From positions 62,001 through 126,000 of the forward strand of contig JBCCAY010000002.1 of assembly GCA_039814575.1 (NCBI GenBank): a stretch of DNA of 64,000 nt, read 5' to 3'. The notes beneath the pieces were generated by a model. That model was not told where the DNA came from. It saw only the letters and a list, made by a program, of their open reading frames with translations, and did no database searches. Positions 18,118-27,577 of the stretch are shown piece after piece. Numbering within the stretch: position 1 is the first letter of the stretch; each line of letters opens with the position of its first letter. Made by a program: the position numbers and the translations under genes. This DNA comes from MED-G105 sp039814575 (GTDB lineage: Bacteria; Pseudomonadota; Alphaproteobacteria; Caulobacterales; Parvularculaceae).

Positions 18118-18822
18118 CTATCCCCTCAAAAAAGCGGCGATCCATCGCGCCATGGCGGCGCGGTCGCTGCGGCCTTTCAGGCTCGCTTGCGCCTCAGCGG
18201 CGAGGTCTTCGCCGATGCGCGCGGACCTAGCGCGATAGAGCGCCGCGGCGAACGCGTGATTGAATTCCGGGTGCATTTGGAACGACGCGGCCGGCGCGTG
18301 GTCGTAGGCGACGACGCCGAATTCGCAAAACTCCGAACCGCCGAGGCGCCGGCCGGTCGCTGGCAAAGCGGTAATTTGGTCTTGGTGGGAGAGCGCGCAG
18401 GCGATTGCGCCAAGCCGCGGCGCCATCCAGTCTTGCGGCGCGTCGATCCGATAGTGATGGACGCCGACGCCCCAGCCCTCGTCTGACTTCTCGACCGTTC
18501 CGCCAAAGGCTTGCGCCATAATTTGGTGACCGAAGCAGATGCCGATTTGCGGTCGGCGCGCTTCCGCCGCTTGGTTGAGGAAGGTTTCCAGAGGCGCGAT
18601 CCAGGCGTGACCCTCATAAACCCCAGCGGGCGAGCCTGTGGTCAGAACCCCGTCGGCGCGCGCCAAGTCAGGAAACGGCGCGCCTTCGAAAATCCTGTGG
18701 CGTTCGAAGGTCATCGCTGGCGCGACAGGGGCGAGCATCGCTTCCATCATTTCGCCATAGCCGGGAAAATTGCTTCTGATCGTTTCCGGCGGTTCTCCGG
18801 TTTCAAGAATCGCAAGGCGCAT
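18118..18822 (-). CDS. Class I glutamine amidotransferase-like protein
   Basis: The 234-residue protein is a GATase-1 domain protein resembling the stand-alone GMP-synthase-type amidotransferases. The nucleophile elbow is IGICFGHQIMAQAFGG with its Cys, and the His of the catalytic pair lies in FQMHPEF. No synthase domain is attached, so the acceptor is unknown. Some relatives are gamma-glutamyl hydrolases of polyamine or amino-acid catabolism. It lies upstream of pmbA on the same strand. Confidence 0.88.
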   Translation of the reverse strand: MRLAILETGEPPETIRSNFPGYGEMMEAMLAPVAPAMTFERHRIFEGAPFPDLARADGVLTTGSPAGVYEGHAWIAPLETFLNQAAEARRPQIGICFGHQIMAQAFGGTVEKSDEGWGVGVHHYRIDAPQDWMAPRLGAIACALSHQDQITALPATGRRLGGSEFCEFGVVAYDHAPAASFQMHPEFNHAFAAALYRARSARIGEDLAAEAQASLKGRSDRAAMARWIAAFLRG

Positions 18823-18897
18823 AGGCGCTGGTGTCCGTCAATGGAGGTGGAATGAATGTCGCGGGATCAACGACGATGACGTTGGGCGTCGCCGCCT

Positions 18898-19182
18898 TTA
18901 TGCGTTGGATGGCGAGGAAGCGTGTGTGTCCGGGTGGGTTTTCGCGATCGTCCGGCGAATGATCGGTGGGAAGCGGCGGCGATATTTCATCAGCCAGGCG
19001 TTCAAATCGGGGGATTTGGTGCGCAGACGTTTCACGAAGCGCTGGATCGTCGGCACGTAAGGTGCAAGCAGTGCGCAGCCAATGGTGATCATGATGAGGC
19101 CGAAGGGAATCGGCAAAGGCAGCACAACGAGCCCGGTAAGAACCAGGAATGACCCCAACGCCTGATGAAAGATCGGCAACAC
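18898..19182 (-). CDS. Small PGPGW-type membrane protein
   Basis: The 94-residue protein has two adjacent hydrophobic segments (ALGSFLVLTGLVVLPLPIPFG, read as two pieces around PLPIPFG, and IMITIGCALLAP). A basic C-terminal region follows (FVKRLRTKSPDLNAWL, RRFPPIIRRT). The arrangement matches the PGPGW family of putative transmembrane proteins with the motif altered to PLPIPFG. Its function is unknown. The GTG at 19182 puts the membrane segment near the start. An in-frame ATG at 19281 would add 33 polar residues. It is divergent from ubiD. Confidence 0.6.
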   Translation of the reverse strand: MLPIFHQALGSFLVLTGLVVLPLPIPFGLIMITIGCALLAPYVPTIQRFVKRLRTKSPDLNAWLMKYRRRFPPIIRRTIAKTHPDTHASSPSNA

Positions 19183-19434
19183 GTTAACTGACGCGCCTCG
19201 GTTACAAACCCCGCCCACATCGTGACCATAGGGTTCACTGTGCCGATGGTAAAGCGGTGAGGCCCAATGTTTCCTTAACATCGGGCGAAATCATGGCTTG
19301 ACGAGGATGTTTTCGGGATTCGTCGTTAACGCGAAAGTAAGGAGTGCGCCCACCCAGCGCCGGCCGCGACGCTGCGATGTCTTCGCGCTTTCTAGGGATC
19401 GTGCCTATAAGGGCGCAAAGGAGAATTCCCTCGA

Positions 19435-20994
19435 ATGTCTTACAAGTCCTTGCGCGACTTTATGGCGCGTCTCGAAGCGGCGGGCGATCTTGTGCGGGTG
19501 TCGACGCCGGTCTCGACCGTCCTGGAAATGACGGAGATCCAAACCCGGCTCCTCGCGGAAAAAGGCCCGGCCGTTCTCTTCGAAAAGCCGGTGATGCCCG
19601 ACGGCTCCATCAGCGACATCCCCGTGCTGATCAATCTCTTCGGGACGGTGGAGCGGGTCGCGGCCGGCGTCACCATGGGCGTGCGTGAAGAGGATCTTGC
19701 CTCAGAGAACGCGCCCGACGCCACGACCCGCTTGCGCGAAGTCGGAGAGACGCTCGCCTTTTTGCGTCAGCCTGAGCCGCCGGCGGGCCTAAAAGACGCG
19801 CTGGAATTGCTGCCGCTGGCGAAAACAGTCCTTTCCATGAAGCCCGGCGTGAAGGCTTTTGGTGGCGCGCCGTGTCAAGAAGTCGTGCTCACGGGTGATG
19901 AGATCGACCTCGATACGCTCCCCATTCAGACCTGCTGGCCGGGCGAGCCGGCGCCGCTCATTACGTGGCCGCTGATCGTCACCAAGGGCCCGAGCGACGC
20001 CCGTGAGGATAATTTTAATCTCGGCATCTACCGCATGCAGAAGATCGCTAAGAACAAAACGATTATGCGTTGGCTCGCCCATCGCGGCGGCGCGCAACAG
20101 CATCGCCGCTGGAGCGAAGCGAAGCGCGAACCGATGCCGGCCGCCGCCGTCCTCGGCGCAGATCCTGGCGTTATCATCGCCGCCGTCACGCCCGTGCCCG
20201 ACACGCTTTCTGAATACCAGTTCGCGGGCCTCGTGCGCGGCAAGAAAGCGGAACTCGCCACGTGCAAAACCGTACCGTTGAAAGTCCCCACCGAGGCGGA
20301 GATCGTTCTCGAAGGGCACGTCTCGCTTGAGGAGTATGCGGACGAAGGTCCGTATGGCGATCACACGGGATATTACAACTCCGTTGAGCAATTCCCTGTC
20401 TTTACGGTGAGCGCGATCACCATGCGACGTGATCCAATATACCTATCGACGTTCACTGGCCGCCCACCGGACGAGCCGAGCGTTCTTGGTGAAGCGTTGA
20501 ACGAGGTGTTTATTCCGCTCTTGCGCCAGCAATTCCCGGAGATCGTCGATTTTTGGTTGCCGCCCGAAGGATGTTCTTACCGCATCGCCGTTGTCAGCAT
20601 AAAGAAGGCCTATCCCGGTCACGCTAAGCGGGTGATGATGGGCGCGTGGTCTTATCTGCGGCAGTTCATGTACACGAAATGGATCATTGTCGTCGACGCC
20701 GACGTCAACGCGCGCGATTGGAAAGACGTGATGTGGGCCATCTCCACCAAAATGGACCCGGCGCGGGACATCACCGTTATTGAAAACACGCCGATTGATT
20801 ATCTCGACTTCGCGAGCCCCGAGTCAGGGCTCGGCTCGAAGATTGGGCTCGACGCCACGGACAAACTGCCGCCGGAAACGCATCGCGAATGGGGCGAGGA
20901 AATCCGCATGACCGACGCCGTGATTGAGAAGGTTGACGGCATGTGGGCGGCGCTTGGTCTACCTGGCTCAGGCAAGGCGATTTGGCGGCGCTAA
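19435..20994 (+). CDS. ubiD: UbiD-family prenylated-FMN decarboxylase
   Basis: UbiD removes the carboxyl group from 3-polyprenyl-4-hydroxybenzoate in ubiquinone synthesis, using prenylated FMN made by UbiX (not in this window). The 519-residue protein shows the full-length family layout: SYKSLRDFMARLE at the start, a GIYRMQ segment, the pocket motif FEGHVSLEEYADEGPYGDHTGYYN (here EGHVSLEEY and EGPYGDHTGYYN) and the late FMYTKWIIVVDADVNARDW region. AAGGAG lies 15-20 bases before the ATG. It appears to be transcribed alone. Confidence 0.95.
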   Translation: MSYKSLRDFMARLEAAGDLVRVSTPVSTVLEMTEIQTRLLAEKGPAVLFEKPVMPDGSISDIPVLINLFGTVERVAAGVTMGVREEDLASENAPDATTRLREVGETLAFLRQPEPPAGLKDALELLPLAKTVLSMKPGVKAFGGAPCQEVVLTGDEIDLDTLPIQTCWPGEPAPLITWPLIVTKGPSDAREDNFNLGIYRMQKIAKNKTIMRWLAHRGGAQQHRRWSEAKREPMPAAAVLGADPGVIIAAVTPVPDTLSEYQFAGLVRGKKAELATCKTVPLKVPTEAEIVLEGHVSLEEYADEGPYGDHTGYYNSVEQFPVFTVSAITMRRDPIYLSTFTGRPPDEPSVLGEALNEVFIPLLRQQFPEIVDFWLPPEGCSYRIAVVSIKKAYPGHAKRVMMGAWSYLRQFMYTKWIIVVDADVNARDWKDVMWAISTKMDPARDITVIENTPIDYLDFASPESGLGSKIGLDATDKLPPETHREWGEEIRMTDAVIEKVDGMWAALGLPGSGKAIWRR

Positions 20995-21085
20995 GACCGA
21001 TCGGGCGCGTGCGGAGTTAATTCTTTTGTATCTACACGCTACATTGTGGCGGGTGGTCTTTTCTATCGCGTGGAACGCTGTAGAA

Positions 21086-21101
21086 CGCCTTTAAAAAGGC
21101 G
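21086..21101 (+). promoter_or_regulatory. Hairpin over the sorA ribosome-binding site
   Basis: CGCCTT and AAGGCG form a 6-bp stem with a TAAA loop, extendable to seven A-T/G-C pairs at the expense of the loop. The right arm contains the AAGGCG that would serve as Shine-Dalgarno sequence for the GTG at 21111. Such a hairpin could limit translation of the gene. It is small, so its effect is uncertain. Confidence 0.4.
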
Positions 21102-21110
21102 AGCATCCAC

Positions 21111-22325
21111 GTGACTTCCGATCGTATATCCCGTCGCACGCTCCTCGCCGGCGGTCCTGTATTCGCCGCCGCCTTGGGCGTTCCTATTCCTTTCTTGCGC
21201 TTCTTGCCGGAGGGCGTCGCGCCCGTCGCGCTTGCGGCGCCGACCAATGAACATGGGCTTTCCGTCCTTAACGAACATCCCCTGAACATTGAGACGCCGG
21301 CGCATCTCCTCGACGATAGGGTAACGCCCGCAAGCCGGTTCTTTGTCCGCAATAATGGTCTGCCTCCCGATTTAACCGACATTGTCGCCGACGATTGGGA
21401 ATTGACGATTGACGGCGAAGTTGAAACGCCGCTTACGCTGAGTGTCGGCGATCTAAAACGTGACTTCGAACCGGTTACGCTCAGCCTGCAGATTGAATGC
21501 GGCGGCAATGGCCGACGTTATTTCTCGCCTGGCGCATCGGGCAATCAATGGAGTTTTGGGGCGATCGCTTGCGCCGAATGGACGGGCGTGCGCCTCGCCG
21601 AGGTTCTAGAAAAAGCGAGCGTCAAACCAACAGCCGTCTATACGGGCCATTATGGGGCTGACCGGCATTTGTCCGGCGATCCGGATAAAGCGCCGATCTC
21701 CCGCGGCGTGCCGATTAAAAAAGCGTTTGAGCCGCATACGATCCTCGCTTGGGCGATGAACGGCGCTGATATTCCGTTTGCGAATGGTCATCCCTTGCGT
21801 TTGATTGCACCGGGCTGGCCGGGGTCTTGTTCGCAAAAATGGCTGACACGGATATGGGTGCGCGACCAAATCCACGACGGCGCAAAAATGATGGGTCAAT
21901 CCCATCGTGTGCCGGCCTATCCAGTGGCGCCGGGCGCTGAAGTGCCTGATGAGGATATGGTGATCATTGAGAGTATGCCGGTGAAGTCGCTGATCACCTT
22001 TCCGGAAACCGGCGTGCGCCGCGTTCCGCAAACACAATTCCGCGTGCACGGTCATGCATGGGCGGGCGACCGCCGGGTCGACGCCATGCATGTGTCGATT
22101 GATTTCGGCCGTACATGGCAAAAGGCATCGCTTGATCCGCCAGCGAATAAATATGCCTGGCAGCAATGGCGCGCGGATGTATCGTTGCCGCAAGCGGGCT
22201 ATTTCGAGGTCTGGGCGCGGGCGACCGACGAGGCGGGTGAGATGCAGCCGCCGATCGCGCCCGGATGGAATCCGCGTGGATACCTAAACAATATGCAGCA
22301 TCGCATCGCGGTGTTCGCCGTTTGA
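21111..22325 (+). CDS. sorA: Sulfite dehydrogenase molybdopterin subunit (SorA/SoxC type)
   Basis: This 404-residue periplasmic enzyme oxidises sulfite to sulfate at a molybdenum cofactor. A twin-arginine signal (ISRRTLLAGG) leads it through Tat. The Mo-ligating Cys is Cys130 in LQIECGGNGR. The sulfite oxidase pocket continues with GHYGADRH and APGWPGSCSQKWLTRIWV, followed by the dimerisation domain (VHGHAWAGDRRV; FEVWARATDEAG). The start is GTG. The cytochrome gene 13 bases downstream is the electron acceptor partner. Confidence 0.93.
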   Translation: MTSDRISRRTLLAGGPVFAAALGVPIPFLRFLPEGVAPVALAAPTNEHGLSVLNEHPLNIETPAHLLDDRVTPASRFFVRNNGLPPDLTDIVADDWELTIDGEVETPLTLSVGDLKRDFEPVTLSLQIECGGNGRRYFSPGASGNQWSFGAIACAEWTGVRLAEVLEKASVKPTAVYTGHYGADRHLSGDPDKAPISRGVPIKKAFEPHTILAWAMNGADIPFANGHPLRLIAPGWPGSCSQKWLTRIWVRDQIHDGAKMMGQSHRVPAYPVAPGAEVPDEDMVIIESMPVKSLITFPETGVRRVPQTQFRVHGHAWAGDRRVDAMHVSIDFGRTWQKASLDPPANKYAWQQWRADVSLPQAGYFEVWARATDEAGEMQPPIAPGWNPRGYLNNMQHRIAVFAV

Positions 22326-22338
22326 GAAGGCTCCAGCT

Positions 22339-22821
22339 ATGCGCGGTGTTTTTATTGCTTCGTTGTTCTTGATCGGTGCGCCGGCGTTTTTCGCCTACGG
22401 TCTTATTGAGCAAAGGCTGAACGCTGACGCGGCTGCGACCGTCGAAGAGAGAACGCTTGCAGAACGTCGCACCCGACGCATTGCTGCGTTTGCCGAAGTC
22501 TGGCCAAGCGAACCTGATTATGGTGATCGCTTCTCCGCGCTCACTCCGGCGGCCGTCGTTCTACGTGTCGATGATCGTCCGGCATTTAATCCGAGTGACG
22601 ATTATTGGGGATTGCCCGATGCGCCGGGCCGAGACTATGTCAGCGGCTTTTGTGCCGGATGCCATTCACTACAGATCGTCATGCAGCAGCGCGCAACCCG
22701 CGAGCGGTGGGTCTACATGCTCGATTGGATGCAGAAAAAGCAGAACATGCCCGCACTGCTGCCGGACGATAAGCGGATGGTGCTCGACTATCTCGTCGCC
22801 CATTTTGGCACTGAGCACTGA
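22339..22821 (+). CDS. sorB: Sulfite dehydrogenase c-type cytochrome subunit
   Basis: The 160-residue protein has an N-terminal signal or anchor (VFIASLFLIGAPAFFAYG) and one haem c site, CAGCH at residues 105-109. The residues after it (RWVYMLDWMQKKQNMPAL) resemble SorB-type and SorU-type monohaem cytochromes and supply Met ligand candidates. It should accept electrons from SorA in the periplasm and pass them to the respiratory chain. Its last codons lie inside a 7-bp tandem repeat. It forms a two-gene operon with sorA. Confidence 0.88.
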   Translation: MRGVFIASLFLIGAPAFFAYGLIEQRLNADAAATVEERTLAERRTRRIAAFAEVWPSEPDYGDRFSALTPAAVVLRVDDRPAFNPSDDYWGLPDAPGRDYVSGFCAGCHSLQIVMQQRATRERWVYMLDWMQKKQNMPALLPDDKRMVLDYLVAHFGTEH

Positions 22822-22836
22822 GCACTGAGCACTGAG
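22810..22836. repeat. Tandem repeat of ACTGAGC
   Basis: The unit ACTGAGC occurs three full times plus six bases. The array begins in the last codons of the cytochrome gene and includes its TGA stop. Adding or losing units would change only the extreme C-terminus, because every frame reads a nearby TGA. It looks like slippage-prone sequence. Confidence 0.85.
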
Positions 22837-22868
22837 GCTCGGCGCTTCTTCACGACAGAGATGCCCGC

Positions 22869-23909
22869 TTAAACCCGCTCCAACACCGCCGCCGTCATCG
22901 TGTCCGTCGTTGCATCGCCGCCAAGATCACCCGTGGCGACGCCGTCTTTCAGGGCACCGACGACCGCCGTTTCAATCGCTGCGGCGGCGTCCTCTTGGTC
23001 GAGGCTATGGCGCAACAGCATGGCGCCGGAGAGAATGGCGCCGACCGGGTTCGCCTTGCCTTGTCCGGCGATGTCCGGCGCGGAGCCGTGGATCGGCTCG
23101 TAAAGGCCGGCTTTCTTCTCATTGAGCGACGCCGACGGCGCGAGGCCGATGGAGCCGGCGATGACAGAGGCCTCGTCGCTCAAAATATCGCCGAACATGT
23201 TCTCTGTAAGGACGACGTCATAGTCCGACGGATTGGTGATCAGTTTCATCGTCATGGAATCGACGAGTTGATGCTCCAGCGTCACATCGGAATATTCGGT
23301 TTCTTGCAGTTCCGTCGTGACGGTGCGCCAGAGGCGGCTCGTCGCTAAGACGTTCGCTTTGTCGACGGAGGTGACTTTGCCGCGTCGGCCGCGCGCCGCT
23401 TCGAAGGCAATGCGGGCGATGCGCGTTACTTCTTCGCGAGAGTAAGTGCAAAGGTCTGAGGCGTTGTCGTTGCCTTCCACGCGCTCGCCATAATAGACGC
23501 CGCCATTCAGTTCTCGGATAATCAAAATATCCGTATTTGTTGCGATTTCCGTTTTCAGGGGCGAGTGGCGTTCCATGCCCGCCATCACGGCGATGGGGCG
23601 GAGATTGGCGAAAAGCCCAAGGGCTTGGCGGATTTCTAGCAGCCCTTTTTCGGGGCGGATGGTTGCCGCGTCCCATTTCGGTCCGCCGACGGCGCCAAGG
23701 AGGATGGCGTCGGCGCCCGCGCAGATCTCTTTTGTCGCGTCCGGGTAAGGATGACCGGCCGCGTCAATCGCTGCGCCGCCAAACGCCGCTTCTTTAAAGC
23801 TAAGGGCGATCCCAAACCGGTCGGTCGCTTTTTCAATGACTTGGCGTGCCGCGCCGGCGACTTCCGGACCGACCCCGTCGCCCGGAAGATAAGCAATCGT
23901 ATGCGTCAT
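22869..23909 (-). CDS. leuB: 3-isopropylmalate dehydrogenase
   Basis: LeuB oxidatively decarboxylates 3-isopropylmalate with NAD in leucine synthesis. The 346-residue protein shows the family landmarks: the start IAYLPGDGVGPEV, the substrate Arg region LRPIAV, RELNGGVYYG, DKANVLATSRLWR and the NAD-binding stretch EPIHGSAPDIAGQGKANPVG (EPIHGSAPDI then GKANP). It is the last gene of the leuACDB operon, 34 bases after leuD. Confidence 0.97.
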   Translation of the reverse strand: MTHTIAYLPGDGVGPEVAGAARQVIEKATDRFGIALSFKEAAFGGAAIDAAGHPYPDATKEICAGADAILLGAVGGPKWDAATIRPEKGLLEIRQALGLFANLRPIAVMAGMERHSPLKTEIATNTDILIIRELNGGVYYGERVEGNDNASDLCTYSREEVTRIARIAFEAARGRRGKVTSVDKANVLATSRLWRTVTTELQETEYSDVTLEHQLVDSMTMKLITNPSDYDVVLTENMFGDILSDEASVIAGSIGLAPSASLNEKKAGLYEPIHGSAPDIAGQGKANPVGAILSGAMLLRHSLDQEDAAAAIETAVVGALKDGVATGDLGGDATTDTMTAAVLERV

Positions 23910-23943
23910 AAATGTATCCTGAGAGTTGGTCTTTTAGCCGGTC

Positions 23944-24537
23944 TTAAGCGGCGTCGCCGCGCGCCGCTTCAAAGGCCTTGATGTCGTCCATTTGATTGAG
24001 GAGGTGGCCGAGCGTGTCGACGCCTTGCAATAGGCACTGCCGTGCGAAGGGCTCCACTTTAAAAGCGGCGTTAAGCCCGCCGTTGGGCGTCGTCACGGTT
24101 TCGTTTTCCAAATCGATCGTGAGTTCGATGCCGGGGTTCGCCAAAAGGTAAGCGTGTGATTGCGCATCGACGACCACCGGCAGGAATTGGTTCTTCAGGG
24201 AGTTACCCGTGAAAATGTCGGCGATCTCTGAACTGATCACCGCGTCGAAGCCGAAGCCTTTTAGCGCCCAGGGCGCATGTTCGCGGGAGGAGCCGCAGCC
24301 AAAGTTTCGTCCGGCCACAAGAATACGATAGTCCGCGCGGGCGTCGCTGCGGAAGAGGTCTTTCGCTTTCGGCGATCCGTCGCTGTCATAGCGCCAATCG
24401 TAAAACGCTGACTGGCCAAGACCCGTTTGCGATGTGGTCGTTAGAAACCGCGCTGGGATGATTTGGTCGGTGTCGATGTTCTCTTGCTCGAGCACCACGG
24501 TCCGTGAGGTGACTTTTTTGATCGGGTCGAAGCTCAT
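23944..24537 (-). CDS. leuD: 3-isopropylmalate dehydratase small subunit
   Basis: LeuD is the swivel-domain subunit of isopropylmalate isomerase and pairs with LeuC. The family motifs NIDTDQIIPARFL and NFGCGSSREHAPWAL are both visible in its 197 residues. Its ATG overlaps the leuC stop (ATGA), giving the 1:1 coupling expected of a heterodimer. Confidence 0.97.
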   Translation of the reverse strand: MSFDPIKKVTSRTVVLEQENIDTDQIIPARFLTTTSQTGLGQSAFYDWRYDSDGSPKAKDLFRSDARADYRILVAGRNFGCGSSREHAPWALKGFGFDAVISSEIADIFTGNSLKNQFLPVVVDAQSHAYLLANPGIELTIDLENETVTTPNGGLNAAFKVEPFARQCLLQGVDTLGHLLNQMDDIKAFEAARGDAA

Positions 24538-25943
24538 GACGCTTCTCCTAAGAAGGTGCGGGGGTCGGCGATATGGCCGGCGACGGCGGAGGCCGCGGCC
24601 GTGGCGGGGCTCGCCAAGACGGTGCGCACGCCGGGGCCCTGGCGGCCGACGAAATTACGGTTCGAGGTGGAGACGACAAGATCGCCCGGCGCGCCCTTGT
24701 CGCCGTTCATGGCGATGCACATGGAGCAGCCAGATTCGCGCCATTCCGCGCCGGCCTCGGTGAAGATCGTGTGCAGACCTTCCGCCTCGGCGGCTTTTCG
24801 AATGGCTTCTGAACCCGGCACGATCAGCGTCTTGACGCCGTCATGCACATGTCGGCCGCGCAAAATGGCGGCGGCTTCGCGCAAATCGGAGAGCCGTGAA
24901 TTCGTGCAGCTGCCGATAAAGACTTTGTTCACAGGCATCTCCGCGAAGGGCTTGCCGGCCTCGAACTTCATATAGTCCGCGGCGTGTTGTTCCACGTCGT
25001 TTGTTGGCGCGGGGCTGATCGCGGCGGCCGGCGCGGCGGCGTCTGGGGAGACGCCGAAGGTGATCATCGGCGTAATCGCGGCGGCGTCGACGCGCACTTC
25101 TTTATCGAAGACGGCGTCATCCTCCGTGTAAAGTGTTTTCCATTCGGCGAGCGCTGCGTCCCAGTCAGCGCCTTTCGGCGCAAACGGACGGTCTTTCACC
25201 CACTCGAAGGTTTTCTCATCGGGCGCCACCATGCCGAACCGGGCGCCGGCCTCGATCGACATATTGCAGAGGGTCATGCGCCCCTCCATGGAGAGCCCGC
25301 GCACTGCTTCGCCGGCGAACTCAACTGCGTGGCCTTGCCCGCCATCGGCGCCGACGGCCGCGACCATGGCGAGGGCGAGGTCTTTAGCGCTAACGCCCGG
25401 CTGCAATGCGCCTTCAAAGACGACGCGCATGGTTTTCGGCTTTCTTTGTAAGACGCATTGGGTGGCGAGCACGTGGCCGACTTCCGTGGTGCCGATGCCG
25501 AAGGCGATCGCCCCGAACGCGCCGTGCGTGGAGGTGTGGCTGTCGCCGCAGACGATTGTTTTGCCCGGTTGCGTCAGGCCAAGTTCCGGACCGATGACGT
25601 GGACAATGCCGCGGCGCGGATCGCCCATACCGGCAAGTTCAATGCCGTGTTCTTCGCAATTGGCGATAAGCGTTTTTACCTGATTTTCCGCGTCTTTTGT
25701 GGCGAAGGGCAATGTGCCGTCCGGCCCCGCGGGCAATGTCGGTGTTGAATGGTCGAGCGTCGCGAATGTCCGGTCCGGCCGGCGCACTTTTAGGCCGCGC
25801 TTTTTCAGCACCGAGAAAGCTTGCGGCGAGGTGACCTCATGGATGAGGTGCAGATCGATATAAAGAACGCCGGGGGTCGCCGCAGTTTCTTCGGCGACCA
25901 AGCGTTTGTCCCAGATTTTTTCAAACAGCGTTTTCGACGCCAT
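24534..25943 (-). CDS. leuC: 3-isopropylmalate dehydratase large subunit
   Basis: LeuC carries the 4Fe-4S cluster of isopropylmalate isomerase, an aconitase-family enzyme. The three cluster cysteines are in IGSCTNSR and the CSMCIAMN pair. Other family motifs are VCGDSHTSTHGAFGA and the start TLFEKIWDKR. At 469 residues it has the usual length. It starts 26 bases after the leuA stop. Confidence 0.97.
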   Translation of the reverse strand: MASKTLFEKIWDKRLVAEETAATPGVLYIDLHLIHEVTSPQAFSVLKKRGLKVRRPDRTFATLDHSTPTLPAGPDGTLPFATKDAENQVKTLIANCEEHGIELAGMGDPRRGIVHVIGPELGLTQPGKTIVCGDSHTSTHGAFGAIAFGIGTTEVGHVLATQCVLQRKPKTMRVVFEGALQPGVSAKDLALAMVAAVGADGGQGHAVEFAGEAVRGLSMEGRMTLCNMSIEAGARFGMVAPDEKTFEWVKDRPFAPKGADWDAALAEWKTLYTEDDAVFDKEVRVDAAAITPMITFGVSPDAAAPAAAISPAPTNDVEQHAADYMKFEAGKPFAEMPVNKVFIGSCTNSRLSDLREAAAILRGRHVHDGVKTLIVPGSEAIRKAAEAEGLHTIFTEAGAEWRESGCSMCIAMNGDKGAPGDLVVSTSNRNFVGRQGPGVRTVLASPATAAASAVAGHIADPRTFLGEAS

Positions 25944-25969
25944 GGTCTCTATTCCCTTTACGGATAAAA

Positions 25970-27577
25970 TTACGCGATAGCGCCTTTTTTCGTTTTGGCG
26001 GCGTTTAAGTCGACGGCTTGGTTGATGGCGGCGACAAAAGCTGCAACCGCTGCGTCGGCGACGTCTACTTCTCGCGCGCGGCCGGTGAAGCGCTGGCCGT
26101 CCACTTCCACGACCGCTTCGGCGTTGACGAGCGTGTCGTCGGCGTCGGCGGCGTGATGTAAATCGAGCAAGACGATCCGTCCATCGACGTCGCTAATGGC
26201 GCAAACGGCTGCGAACGCCGCATCAATTGGCCCGCCGCCTTCACATTGAATGGTTTGGCGCGTGCCGTCATTGTGCTTCATCGTCACTTTGGCGTAAGGC
26301 TGCGAGCCGTCTTCCACGTCGGTGCGCAATTCGATCTGGCGTGTGCGCCAAGGGCCCGTGAGGCCGGTATCGCTGGCGGTGCCCGTGAAAAGCCGCACAA
26401 CGTCCGCATCCGTCACTTCATTGGTGGTGTCCGCCAAGCGTTTGAACTCCGTGAAGACGGCGCTGATGGCGTCGGCGTCTGCGTCGAGCCCTAAGGCCTC
26501 GGCGCGCGCAGCCAGCGCGTGCTTGCCGGAGTGCTTGCCCAAGACAATAGAATTGGACGGCATGCCGACGCTTTCCGCGTCCATAATTTCATAGGTGCGT
26601 CGGTCGGCGAGGACGCCATGTTGGTGAATGCCCGCCTCATGGGCGAAGGCGTTCTTGCCGACGATGGCTTTATTGCGCGGGATGGGGTTGTGCGTGACGC
26701 GAGCTAAGGCATTGCTCGCGGCGAAGATTTGCGTTGTGTCGATCCCGGTCTCCAGGCCGAAATGATCGTGGCGCGTCGCGAGCGCCATCACGGCTTCTTC
26801 CAAAGAGCAATTGCCGGCGCGTTCGCCGATGCCGTTAATCGCGCACTCGATTTGCCGCGCCCCGCCGCGCACCGCGGCCAGGGAATTCGCGACCGCCATG
26901 CCAAGATCGTCATGGCAATGAACGCTGAAAACGACGTCTTTCGCGCCGTCGGCTTGCGTCGTCAGGAATGAGAAGAGATCGCGAATTTCTTCGGGCGTTG
27001 AATATCCCACCGTATCGGGAATATTGATGGTTTTCGCGCCGGCCGCGATCGCCGCGTTGACGACGTCCAACAAGTAATCCCGCTCGGTGCGGATTGCGTC
27101 TTCGGCGGAGAACTCAACGTCGTCGCAGGCGGAGCACGCGAAGCGCACCAATTCGTCGACTTTTTTGAGGATCTCGTCCTTCGACATTTTCAGCTTGGCG
27201 TCGCGGTGCAGCGGGCTCGTGCCGATGAAAGTGTGCACGCGCTGGCGCGCCGCCGGCTCGATGGCGCGGGCGGCGGCGGAAATGTCGCGCTCATTGAGGC
27301 GCGATAAAGAACAAATCCGCGGGCCTTCGATTTCCTTGGCGATCGTAGCGATGGCGTTGAAATCGCCCTCGGAGGCGGCGGCGAAGCCGGCTTCGATAAT
27401 GTCGGCCCGCATGGCCTGTAAGGCGCGGGCGACGACCAGCTTGGCTTCGACGGCCATGGAAAAGCCCGGCGCTTGTTCGCCGTCGCGTAAGGTGGTGTCG
27501 AAAATGCGCACATAATCGGCGCTCGCCGGATCGGCGCCAGCGGCGTTAGCGCCCGCTTTTGAGGTGGTCTCTGTCAT
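25970..27577 (-). CDS. leuA: 2-isopropylmalate synthase
   Basis: LeuA condenses acetyl-CoA with 2-ketoisovalerate, the committed step to leucine. The TIM-barrel domain shows FDTTLRDGEQAPGFSM at residues about 28-43 and the metal ligands in VHCHDDLGMAVAN, then NAFAHEAGIHQHG. The C-terminal LeuA-dimer domain (about residue 400 on) normally gives feedback inhibition by leucine. Its 535 residues match the family. Expression is probably controlled by the leader-peptide attenuator upstream, and a 35-codon ORF overlaps its start. Confidence 0.97.
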   Translation of the reverse strand: MTETTSKAGANAAGADPASADYVRIFDTTLRDGEQAPGFSMAVEAKLVVARALQAMRADIIEAGFAAASEGDFNAIATIAKEIEGPRICSLSRLNERDISAAARAIEPAARQRVHTFIGTSPLHRDAKLKMSKDEILKKVDELVRFACSACDDVEFSAEDAIRTERDYLLDVVNAAIAAGAKTINIPDTVGYSTPEEIRDLFSFLTTQADGAKDVVFSVHCHDDLGMAVANSLAAVRGGARQIECAINGIGERAGNCSLEEAVMALATRHDHFGLETGIDTTQIFAASNALARVTHNPIPRNKAIVGKNAFAHEAGIHQHGVLADRRTYEIMDAESVGMPSNSIVLGKHSGKHALAARAEALGLDADADAISAVFTEFKRLADTTNEVTDADVVRLFTGTASDTGLTGPWRTRQIELRTDVEDGSQPYAKVTMKHNDGTRQTIQCEGGGPIDAAFAAVCAISDVDGRIVLLDLHHAADADDTLVNAEAVVEVDGQRFTGRAREVDVADAAVAAFVAAINQAVDLNAAKTKKGAIA

